A stretch of 64,000 bases of DNA from the NCBI RefSeq assembly GCF_000247815.1, contig NC_021675.1, positions 66,793,040 through 66,857,039 on the forward strand, read 5' to 3'. Positions 43,485 to 58,690 of this stretch are shown here, piece by piece. The translations under genes were made by a program, and so were the position numbers. Each line of letters begins with the position of its first letter. Positions within the stretch are counted from its first letter, which is position 1. Below the pieces are notes generated by a model. The model was not told where the DNA came from. It ran no database searches and saw nothing but the letters and a program-made list of their open reading frames with translations. Source of the stretch: Ficedula albicollis. Lineage: Eukaryota; Chordata; Aves; Passeriformes; Muscicapidae.

Positions 43485-46029
43485 AGACATGACAGTGCCT
43501 CCCCTAGGCAAGCCTGGAGGTCACTTGTGCATGTCCCTGGTGTGGGAAATGCCAACTTTGTGCCTATGGATGGCATCAGATCTAAAGGGGGTGAGTGGAA
43601 ACTTCACCATAAAGGTCAGAAAAATATAGTTTTACAAAGAGAAGAAAATTGTGAAAAGCAGAGAAAAAAAGTGAAAGCAGCTTATAACCTGTGTTGTTGT
43701 TTATACCTGGTTCCTTTTCTATATTCAGATTTTACTTTACCTTGATTGAAACTGATTCAGTCAAGCTGCTAACATAAATGGCCTGGATACCAATTCTTTG
43801 AATCTAACCTGTATTTATCTGGCATAGGTCATATTTATCTAGCACAAATCAGTGTCAAATAAACAAATGCAGCCTGTATGAAGCCAGACATGATAAACAG
43901 AACAACCAAAAATGAGTTTTAGTATTACAGAGCAGGCAGTGGGAAGCAGATAGATTATTATTGGCAGAAGAGGGTTTAGGTTGTTCTTAGGAATCAGTCT
44001 GACACGGTTGTCAACAGAAATACCTTTTTGGATTTTGCTTCTAAGCTGTTGGGTAGGGACAGCACCTGGTGCACTGTTCTATGTGAATTCCTGAGAAAGA
44101 ATTACTGAGTGGGGAGAACAGGGGAAAAGGGACAAAAAAGCAAATATGAGGAAGCAGTGAGATGATACAGAGATCTGCTGGGTGGGCATGGCTGTCTGGC
44201 AGGGCAATGTGCACACACTCTCACCCCCCACCCCAATTTCTGTTGTCCTCATCAGTGATAAGGATTTTCATTCCCTTCCCCACTTTCTTATATCTGTTCC
44301 TGGAAAAGATGAGGTTTTGATGGGATGGATTTTTGTCTTGCCCCTGAAGAGCTGTGTAATCCAGCTCAAAGGAGTTCATCATCTGAGCAGACAAGATGTA
44401 TTTTCCTCTCTTCAGCCTCTCCTATATCACAACCCACCAAATGAGATTCCCTTCTGAGACCCAGCAGCTGCGCCTGTGGGGTGGCAGAGGGCACAGCTGG
44501 GCACAGCTGGGCATCCCCAGCAGAGCTGCCAGCATGAGCACCTAAGCTGAGGTGCCCTCAGCAACCTATCAACGTGTGCAGTGGCTCTTGCTGCCCCAAC
44601 ACCGTCCCATTTTTTCATCTGCCTTCCCTGGCCTTCCTTCCTTTCACATTCTATCCCTTCTCTTGCCATCCAGATTTTACGACCAATATTCACAAATCAC
44701 GCCAAAAGAAAAATCCTTGGAGGATAACACCTAATTTCCAGCACATGCTTCTTTAATCTCCCTGGGGCTCACTTGTCTCTGGAGCAAAGCAGCATTTCCA
44801 GAGTGATTTCCCATCACAGAGGAGCAGCACGCTCCCCCTGCTGCCGTTCAAACACCTCCTGCTTTCTGCAAACCCCTCCATAGTCATTCAGATCAGGTGT
44901 GCTCTCAGCACAGCCGTGGGCAGTTATCCCACCATTCCCAGTGGGACAGCAGGGCTTTGGCTGCTCTGATCATCTTTCCACCCGTGGAGCTGTGAGGTAT
45001 TTTGCAGGTTTTATTAAGATTAAAAAGACAAGCAGTGAGATGCTTTTTACATGCAAATGCAGGTTGCTTAACTTAGTGAAAGTATGGTGGCAAGGGATGT
45101 TTTTTACACAGCTCTAAAGTATTTTGTAACTGTAATTATGATTTTATATGTAAAAATCTTAATAGGCAAATTATTGGGGGGTATGGGAGAAGGGAAATCA
45201 TGTTATTAAAAAACCCCAAACATCTTCCCCTAGAGCAGGTGGCACAATGCCCCATCCAACCTGGCCTTGAGTACTGCCAGAGATAGCGCAGCCACAATTT
45301 GCTGCAAAAAAAAAAAAAAGTGTTTGGTTCATGCTTCAAGTCTTCTAAACAATTTATAGATCCTCAAGTGAAAATCCATAATAAAATGTGAAATATTAAC
45401 CTTGCCAGTCAACATTTTATTCTTCAACTAATGAATCACATCAGTAAACAAGTCCTCTCCTGGATTCAAGATGAATCCCTGGGAAAAAGAAAAGTTTATT
45501 AATTTGCTGTGGCTGTACTCTTCAGCACAAGCTACTCTACACTGTGTCTGTACTTATGCCACTCCACTTGCTCTGGGTGGGCAGTGATAAGATTCGAAGG
45601 AATACCTAATTAAAGCTAAAAATAAACCACAGATATACTTGTCAAATGAAAAAAAGCACAATGCAGCTTTTGTAGAGAAGAGCAAAATTTCCCAACCCGA
45701 CATAGGATGGTCTCACATTTAAGCAGTCAGAGCACAGTTCTGTTCCTGTCCAAAATCTCCCTGTCCACACGAGTATTTCTGCCTGAATTGTCATTTTATG
45801 CTGTGAAACTTCTCCAAAAATCAGGCTTCACTGATGTCAGCCAGTGAGATAAAATCTGTGTCCCAGGCGCTGTGAAGGGACACAGTTCACTTCACTTGTT
45901 TCACATATTTCAGATATTTCACAGCTCAGGAGCCGTCCCTGGCCCAGCCCCACCAGGAAATGCTGTGCATGTGAAAGGGGCTGAGTGCTGTGCTTCATTG
46001 AACAGCAAGTGAATGCATTTTCAAACAGG
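43485..46029. other. Non-coding, with a small minus-strand CR1 scrap
   Basis: No gene found. AT-rich between 43.6 and 44.1 kb and 45.0 and 45.8 kb. The only recognised element is at 45230-45280. Confidence 0.35.
45230..45280 (-). mobile_element. CR1 LINE scrap
   Basis: Reverse complement reads CAAGGCCAGGTTGGATGGGG then CATTGTGCCACCTG, a well-known CR1 3' UTR segment. Only about 50 bp recognised. Confidence 0.55.
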
Positions 46030-46416
46030 ACTGTGAAAGCCAGAAAGAGAATGAAATCTTGTGATTTCAATGAGCATTATTTCAGCAGCTTTAGTCCATT
46101 TCCTGGCACTTCGTCTCATCCCGTTCACTTTCAGTGTTTTCACTCAGTTTCGGAATTTTCCCTTTATTTTTCTAACCAGTTCATTTTTTTTAGCAACCTC
46201 TCAACAGGCTTTTCTTTTCCTTTCTTCCATGATTTTAGGATTTTATTAGGAGTAACTTTAGCAAGTTTTGGTCCATTTCATTGCACTTCTTGTCATCTCA
46301 GACCATTTAATTGTGGTCACCCCATTTCCAAATTCCTGGGGTGTTTTTTTCATGGCATTGTGCTTAATCACATCTCCTTTCCAGAGGGTTTGTTAGACTT
46401 TGTCCTCTGATTTCAG

Positions 46417-46472
46417 GATTTCATTCCCTTGCCCGAAAGGAAGGATTTCCTTTCGGGCAAGGGAATGAAATC
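46417..46472. repeat. Perfect 26-bp inverted repeat with 4-nt loop
   Basis: Left arm 46417-46442, loop GGAT, right arm 46447-46472; all 26 positions pair. The arm includes GATTTCATTCCC and TTGCCCGAAAGGAA. It lies between two satellite units. Confidence 0.95.
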
Positions 46473-47002
46473 TTGCGATTTCAATGAGCATCATTAGGGC
46501 AAGCTTTGGTCCATATCCCTGCACTTCTTGTCATCCCATTCACTTTTAGTGTTTTCTCTTGGTTTTGGAATTTTCCCATGAAATTTTTAACCATTTCATT
46601 TTTTTACCAATCGCTCACCTGATATTTTTTCCCTTCTTCCATGATTTCAGGGTTTTATAAGGAGTGATTTTAGCAAGTTTCGGTCCATGTCCCTGCACTT
46701 CTTCTCATCCCATTCACCTTTAGTGTTTCCACTCGATTTCAGAATTTTCCCTTTATTTCTCTAAGCATTTCATTTTTCTAGCAACCTCTCAACAGGCTAT
46801 ATTTATTCCTTTCTTCCGTCACTTCAGGATGTTTTTAGGAGTAATTTTAGCAAGTTTTGGTCCATGTCCCTGCACTCCTTGTCATCTAAGACCATTTCAT
46901 CGTAGTCACACCATTTCCAAATTTCTGGGTTTTTTTCCATGGCATTTTATTTCATCACATCTTATTTCCAGTGGGTTTGTCAGACTTTGTCCTGAGATTT
47001 CA

Positions 47003-47060
47003 GGATTTCATTCCTTTTCCTGAAAGGAAATCCTTCCTTTCAGGGAAGGGAATGAAATCC
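47003..47060. repeat. Near-perfect 27-bp inverted repeat with 4-nt loop
   Basis: Left arm 47003-47029, loop ATCC, right arm 47034-47060, with two mismatches. It is homologous to the hairpin at 46417, but the loop is the reverse complement (ATCC instead of GGAT). Confidence 0.9.
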
Positions 47061-47640
47061 TGGGATTTCAATGAGCATCATTCTGGCAAGCTTTGGTCCA
47101 TATCCCTGCACTTCTTGTCATCCCGTTCACTTTTAGTCTTTTCACTCGGTTTCGGAATTTTCCTTGGATTTTTTTTTTAGCCATTTCAGTTTTTTACCAG
47201 CCTCTCAATAGGCTCGATTTATTCCTTTCTTCCATGATTTCAGGATGTTATTAGGAATAGTTTTAGCAAGTTTTGGTCCATTTCACTGCACTCCTTGTCA
47301 TCTCAGGCCATTTCATCGGGGTCACTCCATTTCCAAATTCCCGGGTTTTTTTGCATGGCATTGCACTTAATCATATCTCCTTTCCAGAGGGTTAGTTAGA
47401 CTTTGTCCTCTGATTTCAGGATTTGATTTGGAGTAATTTTAGCAAGCTTTGATCCATTTCCTTGCACTACTTGTCATCCCATTAACTTTTAGTTTTAGTT
47501 TAGTTTCGGAATTTTCCCTTTATTTCTCTAAGCGTTTCATTTTTGTACCAACCTCTCAGCAGGCTCTATTTATTCCTTTTTTTCCGTGATTTCGGGATGT
47601 TATTAGGAGTAATTTTAGCATTTTTTTGTCCATTTCTCTG

Positions 47641-47770
47641 CACTGAAGCCCCACCCCCCCGAGATGTGCTGCTCCCTTGTGGACACAACCCGGAACTGCA
47701 GCCCCCCTTCCAGCAGTGCTGCCCCTTGTGGGCAAACACGGGTAATGCAGCCCCTCCCCCTCCCAGGCAC
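47641..47770. repeat. Two-copy short tandem repeat, about 40 bp
   Basis: TGCTGCTCCCTTGTGGACAC...TGCAGCCCC is followed by TGCTGCCCCTTGTGGGCAAA...TGCAGCCCC. Directly abuts the end of the satellite array. Confidence 0.6.
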
Positions 47771-49131
47771 TCTTGAACATCAGATTTTGGCAAAAATTGC
47801 TTATTTGAGGAAGAATGGACATACACAGGGGATTGGAGAATCTGCTTGGCAAGACCTCTTTTCCACAGGGGCTGTGCAAGTGATTATTTAATATTCCAAT
47901 ACTTCCACTTGGAGGCGCACCTGCTGTTTCAAGGAACTTTCATTTGCAGCTGGAAGACAACTGTCATTTAATTCCCACCTCTTAACCTGGGATTATTTTT
48001 ATTTCTGCCCTCTGTACTGTCTTGTCCCTAACCATTTTCCTGGGCAGGATTATGTACTTGGAAATAACACACTTGCTCCAACCTGAGGAGCTTCAATCAG
48101 CACCTTGGCCTTTACTTTCTGAATCCACATCCCAGGAACATGGCTTTGGGCAGTGTAAAGTTTTACAATTTGATTTACTCCATGCAATTTCTAGGCAACA
48201 TGTTCTGCACATTTCTTTCCTCCCTCACAAGTATTTGTTACCTGCATAAGACAAAGGCAGCTGAGGTAAGTCACAGGTTCCGGGTCAAAACCACCAACTA
48301 CTGCAGGAGGACAATGAACTGTGCACAGATTTATTTCATTTACATCTCTACAGCCTGAGCTCTAACACTGAGCACAACTCAGCCAGAAAGGACCTGGCAG
48401 ATGGCTGCTGTGCCCTGGTGGGGCTGGGCTGGACCCAAACTGCATCCCTGGGGAGCCCAGGAGCCCAGCCCTGCCTGGCTGTAACACACAGCCTCTCCCT
48501 GAGCACTCCCAATTCCCTGGCAAACAGAAAGCACAGGAAAACACACCATCATTTATTCCAAGTACAAAACCACTGAGATGCCTTTCAGGACCTGACAGTG
48601 TTCAGTCAGTTCTTACTCTGCCTTTCTTGAGGTATTTCAGCAATAAATTCCTTGTCATTGCTAAGAGCTGAGCAGCTCCTAAGTGGGAGGGTTTCCAGTT
48701 ATATTTTTCTAACAGTAGCTCAAAGCTTAAGCAGTTTCATCATCCACCAGCCTGAAGGCAGTGGATTTCAGAAATCTTGAATGGATTTTTTATAACTTAA
48801 ATGAAAATTCCACCTGCAATCTTAAACACATAAATATCTTATGCCACTTGGCTCTATGGAAAACCTTTCTGCTAATATAATATAATGTTTTTCTAACAGA
48901 GGGAAAACCATATTCTTAATTTGCATATTTTCTATCAGCACATCCAGTAACAGATCTATGGCTGCTGAAGCCTCTCAGTACTCTTGGACTCAGAGGCTCA
49001 CAAATATTGGAGCTCCTTTGTACCTGTGGGGCATTCTGAGCTACTGCCAGGGGGATTTATTCTTCATTCACCTCAAGTTCTAAAGGGCCAGCTGGAACTG
49101 ATGTGCCTTAAATGCTACAGAACTGAAATAG
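47771..49131. other. Non-coding interval
   Basis: No exon, RNA gene or element recognised. AT-rich, especially 48.6-48.95 kb. Confidence 0.35.
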
Positions 49132-49313
49132 TACCAAGTGTGTACTGCATTTATCCTTTCCAAGGGGATCCACAGCAGCAAGTACAAACGGAGCCAGCCA
49201 AAGGCTCAGAAAGCAAACAGCAAACAAAATAAAGAGAAGTTACCCTGAGGGTCCAAATTTTCTGAAGACCCCACTCTGTGTGTAATCAGTATTAATTCTG
49301 GAAGCTTTAAGAG

Positions 49314-50175
<862 letters not shown>

Positions 50176-50370
50176 AAGAGCAACAGGATAAGGAAAGGAT
50201 ACCATGTGTGTACTGCATTTATCCTTTCCAAGGGAATACACAGCAGCAAGTACCAACTGAGCTAGTCAAAGGCTCAGAAAGCAAACAAAATAAAAAGAAG
50301 TTACTTCAAAAGTCTTCTGAAGAGCCCACTTTGTATGTAGCCAGTACTAATTCTGGAATCTTTAAGAGCA

Positions 50371-50725
50371 ACAGGATAGGGAAAGTATTGTAAACCCTCC
50401 CAATCCCTTCAGCCTTCCCATCACAGTGTTCTACCTGCACTCTGCATATCTGTATGTTCTCCTCAGGAGCCAGGCCACAATTGTACAGATTGCCCTGGAC
50501 TCTGGGACGCCTCATTTTGTGTCTGTTTACCTTGACATTGTCTGTTCAAGCTCCTGATTCCCCTCTTCATTTATTCTGTGCAGAATCAACTCCAAAAAGG
50601 GAAGATAAAATGAAATGCACTGAGCAACCTAACAAGGAGAAGACAAGAAAGGCACTACCAGCTGTGGGCACTGAGAAAAATTCCATGAACTCTACAAAGT
50701 GAGGATATACATACATCACTGCTGA
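50371..50725. other. Non-coding spacer
   Basis: No element or exon recognised. Confidence 0.35.
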
Positions 50726-50831
50726 TGTCTTTCACATCCCCATCCATGAGAAATTACTTGGCAATCTTCTCAGAGGGGTGTCTTTCACATCCCCATCCAT
50801 GAGAAATAACTTGGCAATCTTCTCAGAGGGG
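50726..50831. repeat. Two tandem copies of a 53-bp unit
   Basis: TGTCTTTCACATCCCCATCC starts at 50726 and at 50779. The copies differ at one or two bases (AAATTACTT/AAATAACTT). Confidence 0.9.
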
Positions 50832-51950
50832 CCCTGCAGCAGCCTGCGCAGCAAGGGAACATCTCCACTCCTCAGCTGCTTCTTTTCTGGCATTTATAAG
50901 CAATGCCACAGAACATGGAACACCCCACAGGGCTCTGTCTAGCACCTGCAGTACTGAGCCTTTTTTCCTGACACAGATCCCATACTGACTCAAGTGTAAT
51001 TGCAGGTACCTTGCAGGTCCCTACTATTGTGCCATTTAAAGTACCTTCTCCTCAGTTGCCTCCCATTCTCTCAGATGCTCCCATTAATAAAGATCAAATC
51101 TCCCTTTTCCTGAAAAAGTAAGAGTAAGCTGCTATGGAAGTAAACTTTTTCCACTGAAGAATGAGTACTTTGAACTCAGCATATGCAATCCAAAGCTGTC
51201 AGCTGAAAGGGCCCACAATACAGTTTTTCAGCTTTTCCTCTGCAGAGGAGAGGTCTCGAGAGATCTCTGAAGGGTCCCTGAGAAGGCCACACCACACACA
51301 CACAGTGCACAAACAAGACAGGGGCCTGGGATGAGTCCTGTTAGTCCAAGGGACACTTTCCACACACACACAGAATGACCAGAGATTAAGTGATCAGGCA
51401 GCAGTGGCTGGCTTACCTCCAGATGCATGGATAACAAAGTGCAAATTCATGGGAGCTGTTTTCTATCTGTGGGAAAAAAAAAAGAAAATCCATTCAGACT
51501 CATGGACCTTCCCAGCACACTTTCCCCCTGTGTCTTAGCTCAGAGATTTGGATCCAAGTCTGAGACAGGGATCCTGGCTGTAGAAGAGTTAAAAGATAAT
51601 GGATCTGGATGCAACAGAAAGCTGTGCTGCCATGTTCACTGTCCCTGTGCCAGCCCTAACCCCTGCATTCCCATGCTGCCCAAATCAGAAACACTCTGCA
51701 ACCCCAGATCTTTGCTGCCTGGCTCCCTTGCAGCATCCTTACCTGCTCCATATTGCTCACTTTTCACATGTAGGTCTGCTGTTTGTGCTGTCATCAGGGT
51801 AAACCTGTGACCTACCCTCGTGTCTGACAGCCACCTTCAGAAAACAGCAGAGCATTCAAACACTTCCTTGAAATTTATTCCCTACAACTTTGCACCCTGC
51901 TCTGAAATCCCCTTCTGTATTACTCCTAGAAGTTAAGCTTTCCTTCTGTT
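50832..51950. other. Non-coding interval
   Basis: CACACACA stretches at about 51292-51303 and 51362-51371 (a short dispersed repeat). No gene recognised. Confidence 0.35.
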
Positions 51951-52460
51951 TGACTTTGTGCTCTGATTTCAGGATTTCATTCCCATTCCTGAAAGGAAGG
52001 ATTTCTTGCCATTTCATTGAGCATGTGATTTCAGGATTTCATTCCCTTTCCTGAAAGGAAGGATTTCTTGCCAGTTCATTGAGCATGATTCGGGCAAGCT
52101 TGAGTCCATGTCCCTGCACTTCTTGTCATCCCATTCACTTTTAGTGTTTTCTCTTGGTTTTGGAATTTTCTCTTTATTTTTCTAACCATTTCATTTTTTT
52201 AGTAACCTCTCAACTGGCTTTATTTTTCCCTTTCTTCTGTGATTTCAGGATTTTATTTGGAGCAATTTTAGCAAGTTTTGGTCCATTTCCCTGCACTCCT
52301 TGTCACCTGAGGCCATTTCATCATGGTCACCCCATTTCCAAATTTCCAGGGTTTTTTTTCATCACATTTTATTTCACCATGTCTCCTTTCCAGAGGGTTT
52401 GTTAGACTTTGTCCTCTGATTTCAGGATTCCATTCCCTTTCCTGAAAGGAGAAATGAGAC
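51951..52460. repeat. Second, smaller array of the 177-bp satellite
   Basis: Same landmarks as 46.0-47.6 kb: GGCAAGCTTGAGTCCATGTC near 52093 and GCAAGTTTTGGTCCATTTCC near 52270. It is preceded by a 62-bp tandem duplication (51965 and 52027) of half a hairpin arm (GATTTCAGGATTTCATTCCC then CCTGAAAGGAAGGATTTC) in which the second arm is missing. Same orientation as the larger array, about 4.3 kb away. Confidence 0.85.
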
Positions 52461-52580
52461 TGGTTTTTTGTTGGGACAGCTCTGTGCCATGGAATTTGAG
52501 GAAGAGCATTTAAGAAACCCTGTGTTTCAAAAATACCCTGCCTGTCTCACTTTGAAAGAATGAGTTTCTCCAGGGTTTCA

Positions 52581-52700
52581 GAAGTAACTTTGTTTTCTAA
52601 GAAAGTTATCTACTTATTAAAGCCAGTCTATTGCAGATCTGAAGTAACTTTGTTTTCTAAGAAAGTTATCTACTTATTAAAGCCAGTCTATTGCAGATCT
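52581..52700. repeat. Two identical tandem copies of a 60-bp unit
   Basis: GAAGTAACTTTGTTTTCTAA starts at 52581 and 52641; I see no difference between the copies, pointing to a very recent duplication or an assembly duplication. Confidence 0.9.
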
Positions 52701-52793
52701 ATCCTGTCTGATGTTCTGAGACAGAGACTTTTATGATCTCATCTTCTGCTCTGCCCAGGGCACTCCTCTGTGGCTCTGCTCTGCCCTGACAGA

Positions 52794-52958
52794 GCCATGA
52801 AAAGGTTTGGGTTGAAAGGGACCTTAAAGATCAGCCAGTTTCAACCCCCTGCCATGGGCTGGGACACCTTCCACTAAACCAGGTTACTCAGAGCATCATC
52901 CTACCTGGTCTTGAACACTTCCAGGGCTGGGACAACTTCTGGCACAACCTCTCCAGGG
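52794..52958 (-). mobile_element. CR1 LINE fragment
   Basis: Reverse complement shows the usual CR1 3' UTR run: GGAGAGGTTGTGCCAGAAG, a CCAGGTAGGATGATGCTCTG block, AGGTGTCCCAGCCCATGGCA, and GGTCCCTTTCAACCCAAACC. The tail lies at the left end without clear octamers. Confidence 0.8.
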
Positions 52959-53198
52959 ATTCCAGGCACCAGCCTTGCTGCTGCACAGGAGGTGGCCGTG
53001 AAGATGTATTCCAGAGAGGCATCTCCTTTTTTTTTTCTTTAAAACAGGAGATGTATTCCAGAGAGGCATCTCCTTTTTTTTTTTGTCTTTAAAACAGGAG
53101 GCAGGGATTCCAGGCACCAGCCTTGCTGCTGCACAGGAGGTGGCCGTGAAGATGTATTCCAGAGAGGCATCTCCTTTTTTTTTTCTTTAAAACAGGAG
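52956..53198. repeat. Nested tandem duplication (148-bp unit containing a 47-bp unit)
   Basis: GGGATTCCAGGCACCAGCCT starts at 52956 and 53104 (period 148). Inside, GATGTATTCCAGAGAGGCAT occurs at about 53002, 53049 and 53150, each followed by CTCC, a T-tract and TTTAAAACAGGAG. The 47-bp inner duplication is present only in the first large copy, so it either followed the large duplication or was lost once. Confidence 0.9.
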
Positions 53199-56100
53199 AC
53201 CCAAATGAAAAATGAATAACAGGTTCCACAGCACTTTATTTAAAATAAAGGCTCTGTTTCTTCATCTCTCCTGGGCTGTACAAATAATATCAACCTGCAA
53301 CAGGGATTGCCATTGGAGGCACTGGATTGTTTTTAGTGGTTTGTCTCCTGCCATGCTTCCAGCACACAGCAATCCCAGATGTCCAGTGAAATCTTCCTCC
53401 CATCTTCTCCCAATTACTCAGCCCAATCCTAGCCAGCCTGTAATCAAGGCAGGCAGCCTTGTGAGGCACTAATGTGTTCTGTGACTGTGGTTTGCTTGCC
53501 AGCATTTATGACATTTGCAAAGAGTGGTGAGTCATGCGAGACAAATGGTTAGTGCTGTCTCTTTTTTTATGTATGTATATAATTAGATTTTGCAGCACAA
53601 GAGAAAAGAGCCCCTGTCCAGCTTGTCAGGAGAACAATAAAAAGGAAAAAGAAAATTTTCTTTGGCAACTTATTTCAGCCTGACAAGTGGTTTCGATGAT
53701 AAGTTTCTCTTCTTTTTTTTTCCTCAGAGTTTTACAATAATTTCAGCACTGTTGCTAGAAATACACAACAGAGCCAAGAAACAGGATTGTTGGAAGCAAT
53801 TAAAATATGGCAGCTATTCAAATAGATTCTGTGCCCTGATACAGCATGTAGGATATCCGGAGTCTTTTCCTCCAGTGGTTTTGTCTGTGTGTGCTCAGTG
53901 CTCTCCTCTCTCTCAGGACACTGTTTTGTGTATCAATGGTGTCTCTTCTTCTAAGAGCAATAAAAGCCTTTGCGACTCCCCTTGGTGGTCTCTGCAGCAG
54001 ATCTCTGGTGTCTTCTCAGTGGGATTTCTGACTAGATTTATCATTTTCTCCATCACTCACATCCGACACGGTCTAATAGATAACACACAGAACCAGAGGT
54101 TTTGCTTCAGACCAAGACTTTGAGTCATTGTGCAGCTTTTGGCAGGCAGTGAAGGCTTAAAAAATGTCCACTCATTTCTGATGACTCAGCTTGAGTGTTT
54201 TCATACCTCTTGGGCTTGAATTTTCTGATGTTCTTCGAGAACTCAAAGCGCACACCAAGGTCAGTTGTACAGCCCTGCTGCAAGCCCAGCCCAATCTGGA
54301 TGCTTAGGGATGGGGGAGCCCATAATTCGAGAGTACTTTGGGGAATGTTACTCACTGGGTTTCAGTGTAAGTTAAAAACACCAAGGTTCCTTCTAGACAA
54401 AGGGTTTCTGTTTGCACAACATGGCAATCCTCAGGTGAAAGTGCCGTGGTGTAAACATGGCAAGGAGTGTGACCATAGTGAAACCCTGACCATCTGATAG
54501 CTGGGACATGCCCTGTGCAGGGAAAAACATTTTGCTTAGAAGTGCCATCAGATTTCTGGGGGGATCTCCCACACAAATAAAAGTCATCTGCCCAACAGCT
54601 ACAAGGAGATAAACAAGCCACTTCAGAGATGTGAGCAAGCAATTCCATGAGAATGTGGAGCAGATGTGTGCACACTCCAGTGCAAGCTATCCAGAGTTCC
54701 CAGAGAGTCTCCTGATGCCTGACAGCTGTTCCTGCTGTAAAAATCATTCTTGCTTTCGAGTGAACTCAGGGACAGTTCTCTGCCAGCCTTGGACAGCTCT
54801 ATCTGAATTATAGAATGTCTCTCTGTTGGGTTATCAGCAGCGTGAGAGGACGGGGTCTGGCAGTGTCAGACCTATTATCCCTCTGTGGGATGAAATGTCC
54901 AAGGTCTCCCCAGGCAGGATGAAGGTTCAGCTGGAATTGCTCACTCCAGTGTGGAGTGACACCAGAGTGTGGCTGAAGTGAAGCTGAAGTACTCAAGAAT
55001 TCAAACATTCAAGAGCACTGAGGACCTGTTGCTGTGGCAAGTCACAAGGCAGAGCTGGGCCATTTCTATGCCTGAATGATCTTCTAGAGCTCAAAAGCCT
55101 CAAGCTCTTCTCTAGCTCAAGGGAAAATCCATGACAGAGCAAAATTTGGACACAAAGCTTCACAATTAACTCATTTCAGCACCTACAGCCCTGCAGCTAA
55201 GAGGTTGTCAGCAGAGTCCTGGGACAGGGACCAGAGGTCCCTCTGGCCAGCACACATGGCTGGTTTGTGCCAATGGGAAACTCATGGAGAATGACAGAAA
55301 AAAGATTTTGGAACTCATTTTCATCATCAAGCAGCTTCAGAGGAGTCAGAGTTGTTCCCCAGCAGTGCCCAGCAGACCAGCCCTCAGCATGGCCCTGATC
55401 TGTCACACTGCTGTGTGCCACGGGTCACATCTGCACCCTGAACGCCAGGAAAGACTGGGCTGAACCCACACCTGGCTGGGAGATGCCAGCACCATTTTAG
55501 GGTTTGGGTTTTGCAGATTTAGATCTTCTTCCTCTCCAAGTGGGATTGACTCAATGACCCACAATTGCCCTTAAGACCAGAACCGTTGAGCATATCCATA
55601 CAAAATTCCCGTTATGTACAAACACCAGCTCCCATGAACCAGTTTAAATTTTGAGGATTGTTTTTCTTTTATTTTTTTATATGATTCTGTAACTATATAA
55701 CCATCTTATTGCCTTGAATTATTGACTGTGATGATAATAAATGTCTAATAACCTACCTCAGGCTCCAGCAATTCCCATGGATTTCGCCAAGTATGTTTTG
55801 GGTCTCTCTAGTTCCCTTGATAGTGGGGAGGATCCTGATTTTTCAGCAGTGTGACAGAGGCTGCAGTTCAGCTGAGGCACAGCCAGAGACAGGGAGGTAT
55901 TTGCAGGCTTAAAAGTATATCAGCATAAATATTGCTGGAAGCTAGTGGGAATACCTGTACTACTTATTTCCAGAATATAAACTGCATACTGTTCAGATAG
56001 GAAAAAAACTAGGAATGTATACCCCCTACATATGCACTGGAAAGAAAAGACCATTTTTGGGGTCTGAGGGGCAAGTGGAAGCAGCACAGAACAGCTGAGC

Positions 56101-56392
56101 CTGCCACAGGCAACAGGAGCAATCTCTCATTTGAGAAGTGGTTATGTCAAAGTAGAAAGATTACAAATCCCACCTGAAAAAGAAAATATAAATATATGGG
56201 GCCTGATGAAGGAAGATGGGGAGAGAAATCGTCAGGTAGAATTCATCAAGCATGAGCAGTGCCACAGACACTGAAGGACACGAGATATTGGAAAAGAGGA
56301 GCAGAGCAGGGATGGTGTGTCCAAGGAGCTGCTCTGCCTGGGCTGTGGCTGCAGCACTTCCACAGGGATCAAGGGCCAGAGCAGCCTGGCAC
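53199..56392. other. Non-coding interval
   Basis: No exon or element recognised. Ordinary mixed composition; AT-rich around 53.57-53.65 and 55.65-55.75 kb. Confidence 0.35.
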
Positions 56393-56397
56393 AGAGC

Positions 56398-58690
<2,293 letters not shown>

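Larger units (their letters stand above)
46030..47640. repeat. Satellite array, unit about 177 bp, with inserted hairpins
   Basis: The landmark GCAAG(C/T)TTTGGTCCAT followed by CCTGCACTTCTTGTCATC-type sequence recurs at about 46080, 46258, 46500, 46672, 46851, 47088, 47266, 47443 and 47617, spacing 172-179 bp except two of 242 and 237 bp. The two longer units contain an extra block of about 60 bp forming a hairpin. Units fall into two variants, one with TCATCCCATTCACTTTTAGTG and one with TCATCTCAGACCATTTCATC, which tend to alternate. Units are clearly diverged from each other. No coding frame runs through. I do not recognise the family. Confidence 0.9.

Noticed and set aside
46030..47640. Regularly spaced repeats resembling a CRISPR array
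   Set aside because: The unit is about 177 bp, there are no short constant repeats with unique spacers, and the sequence is vertebrate.
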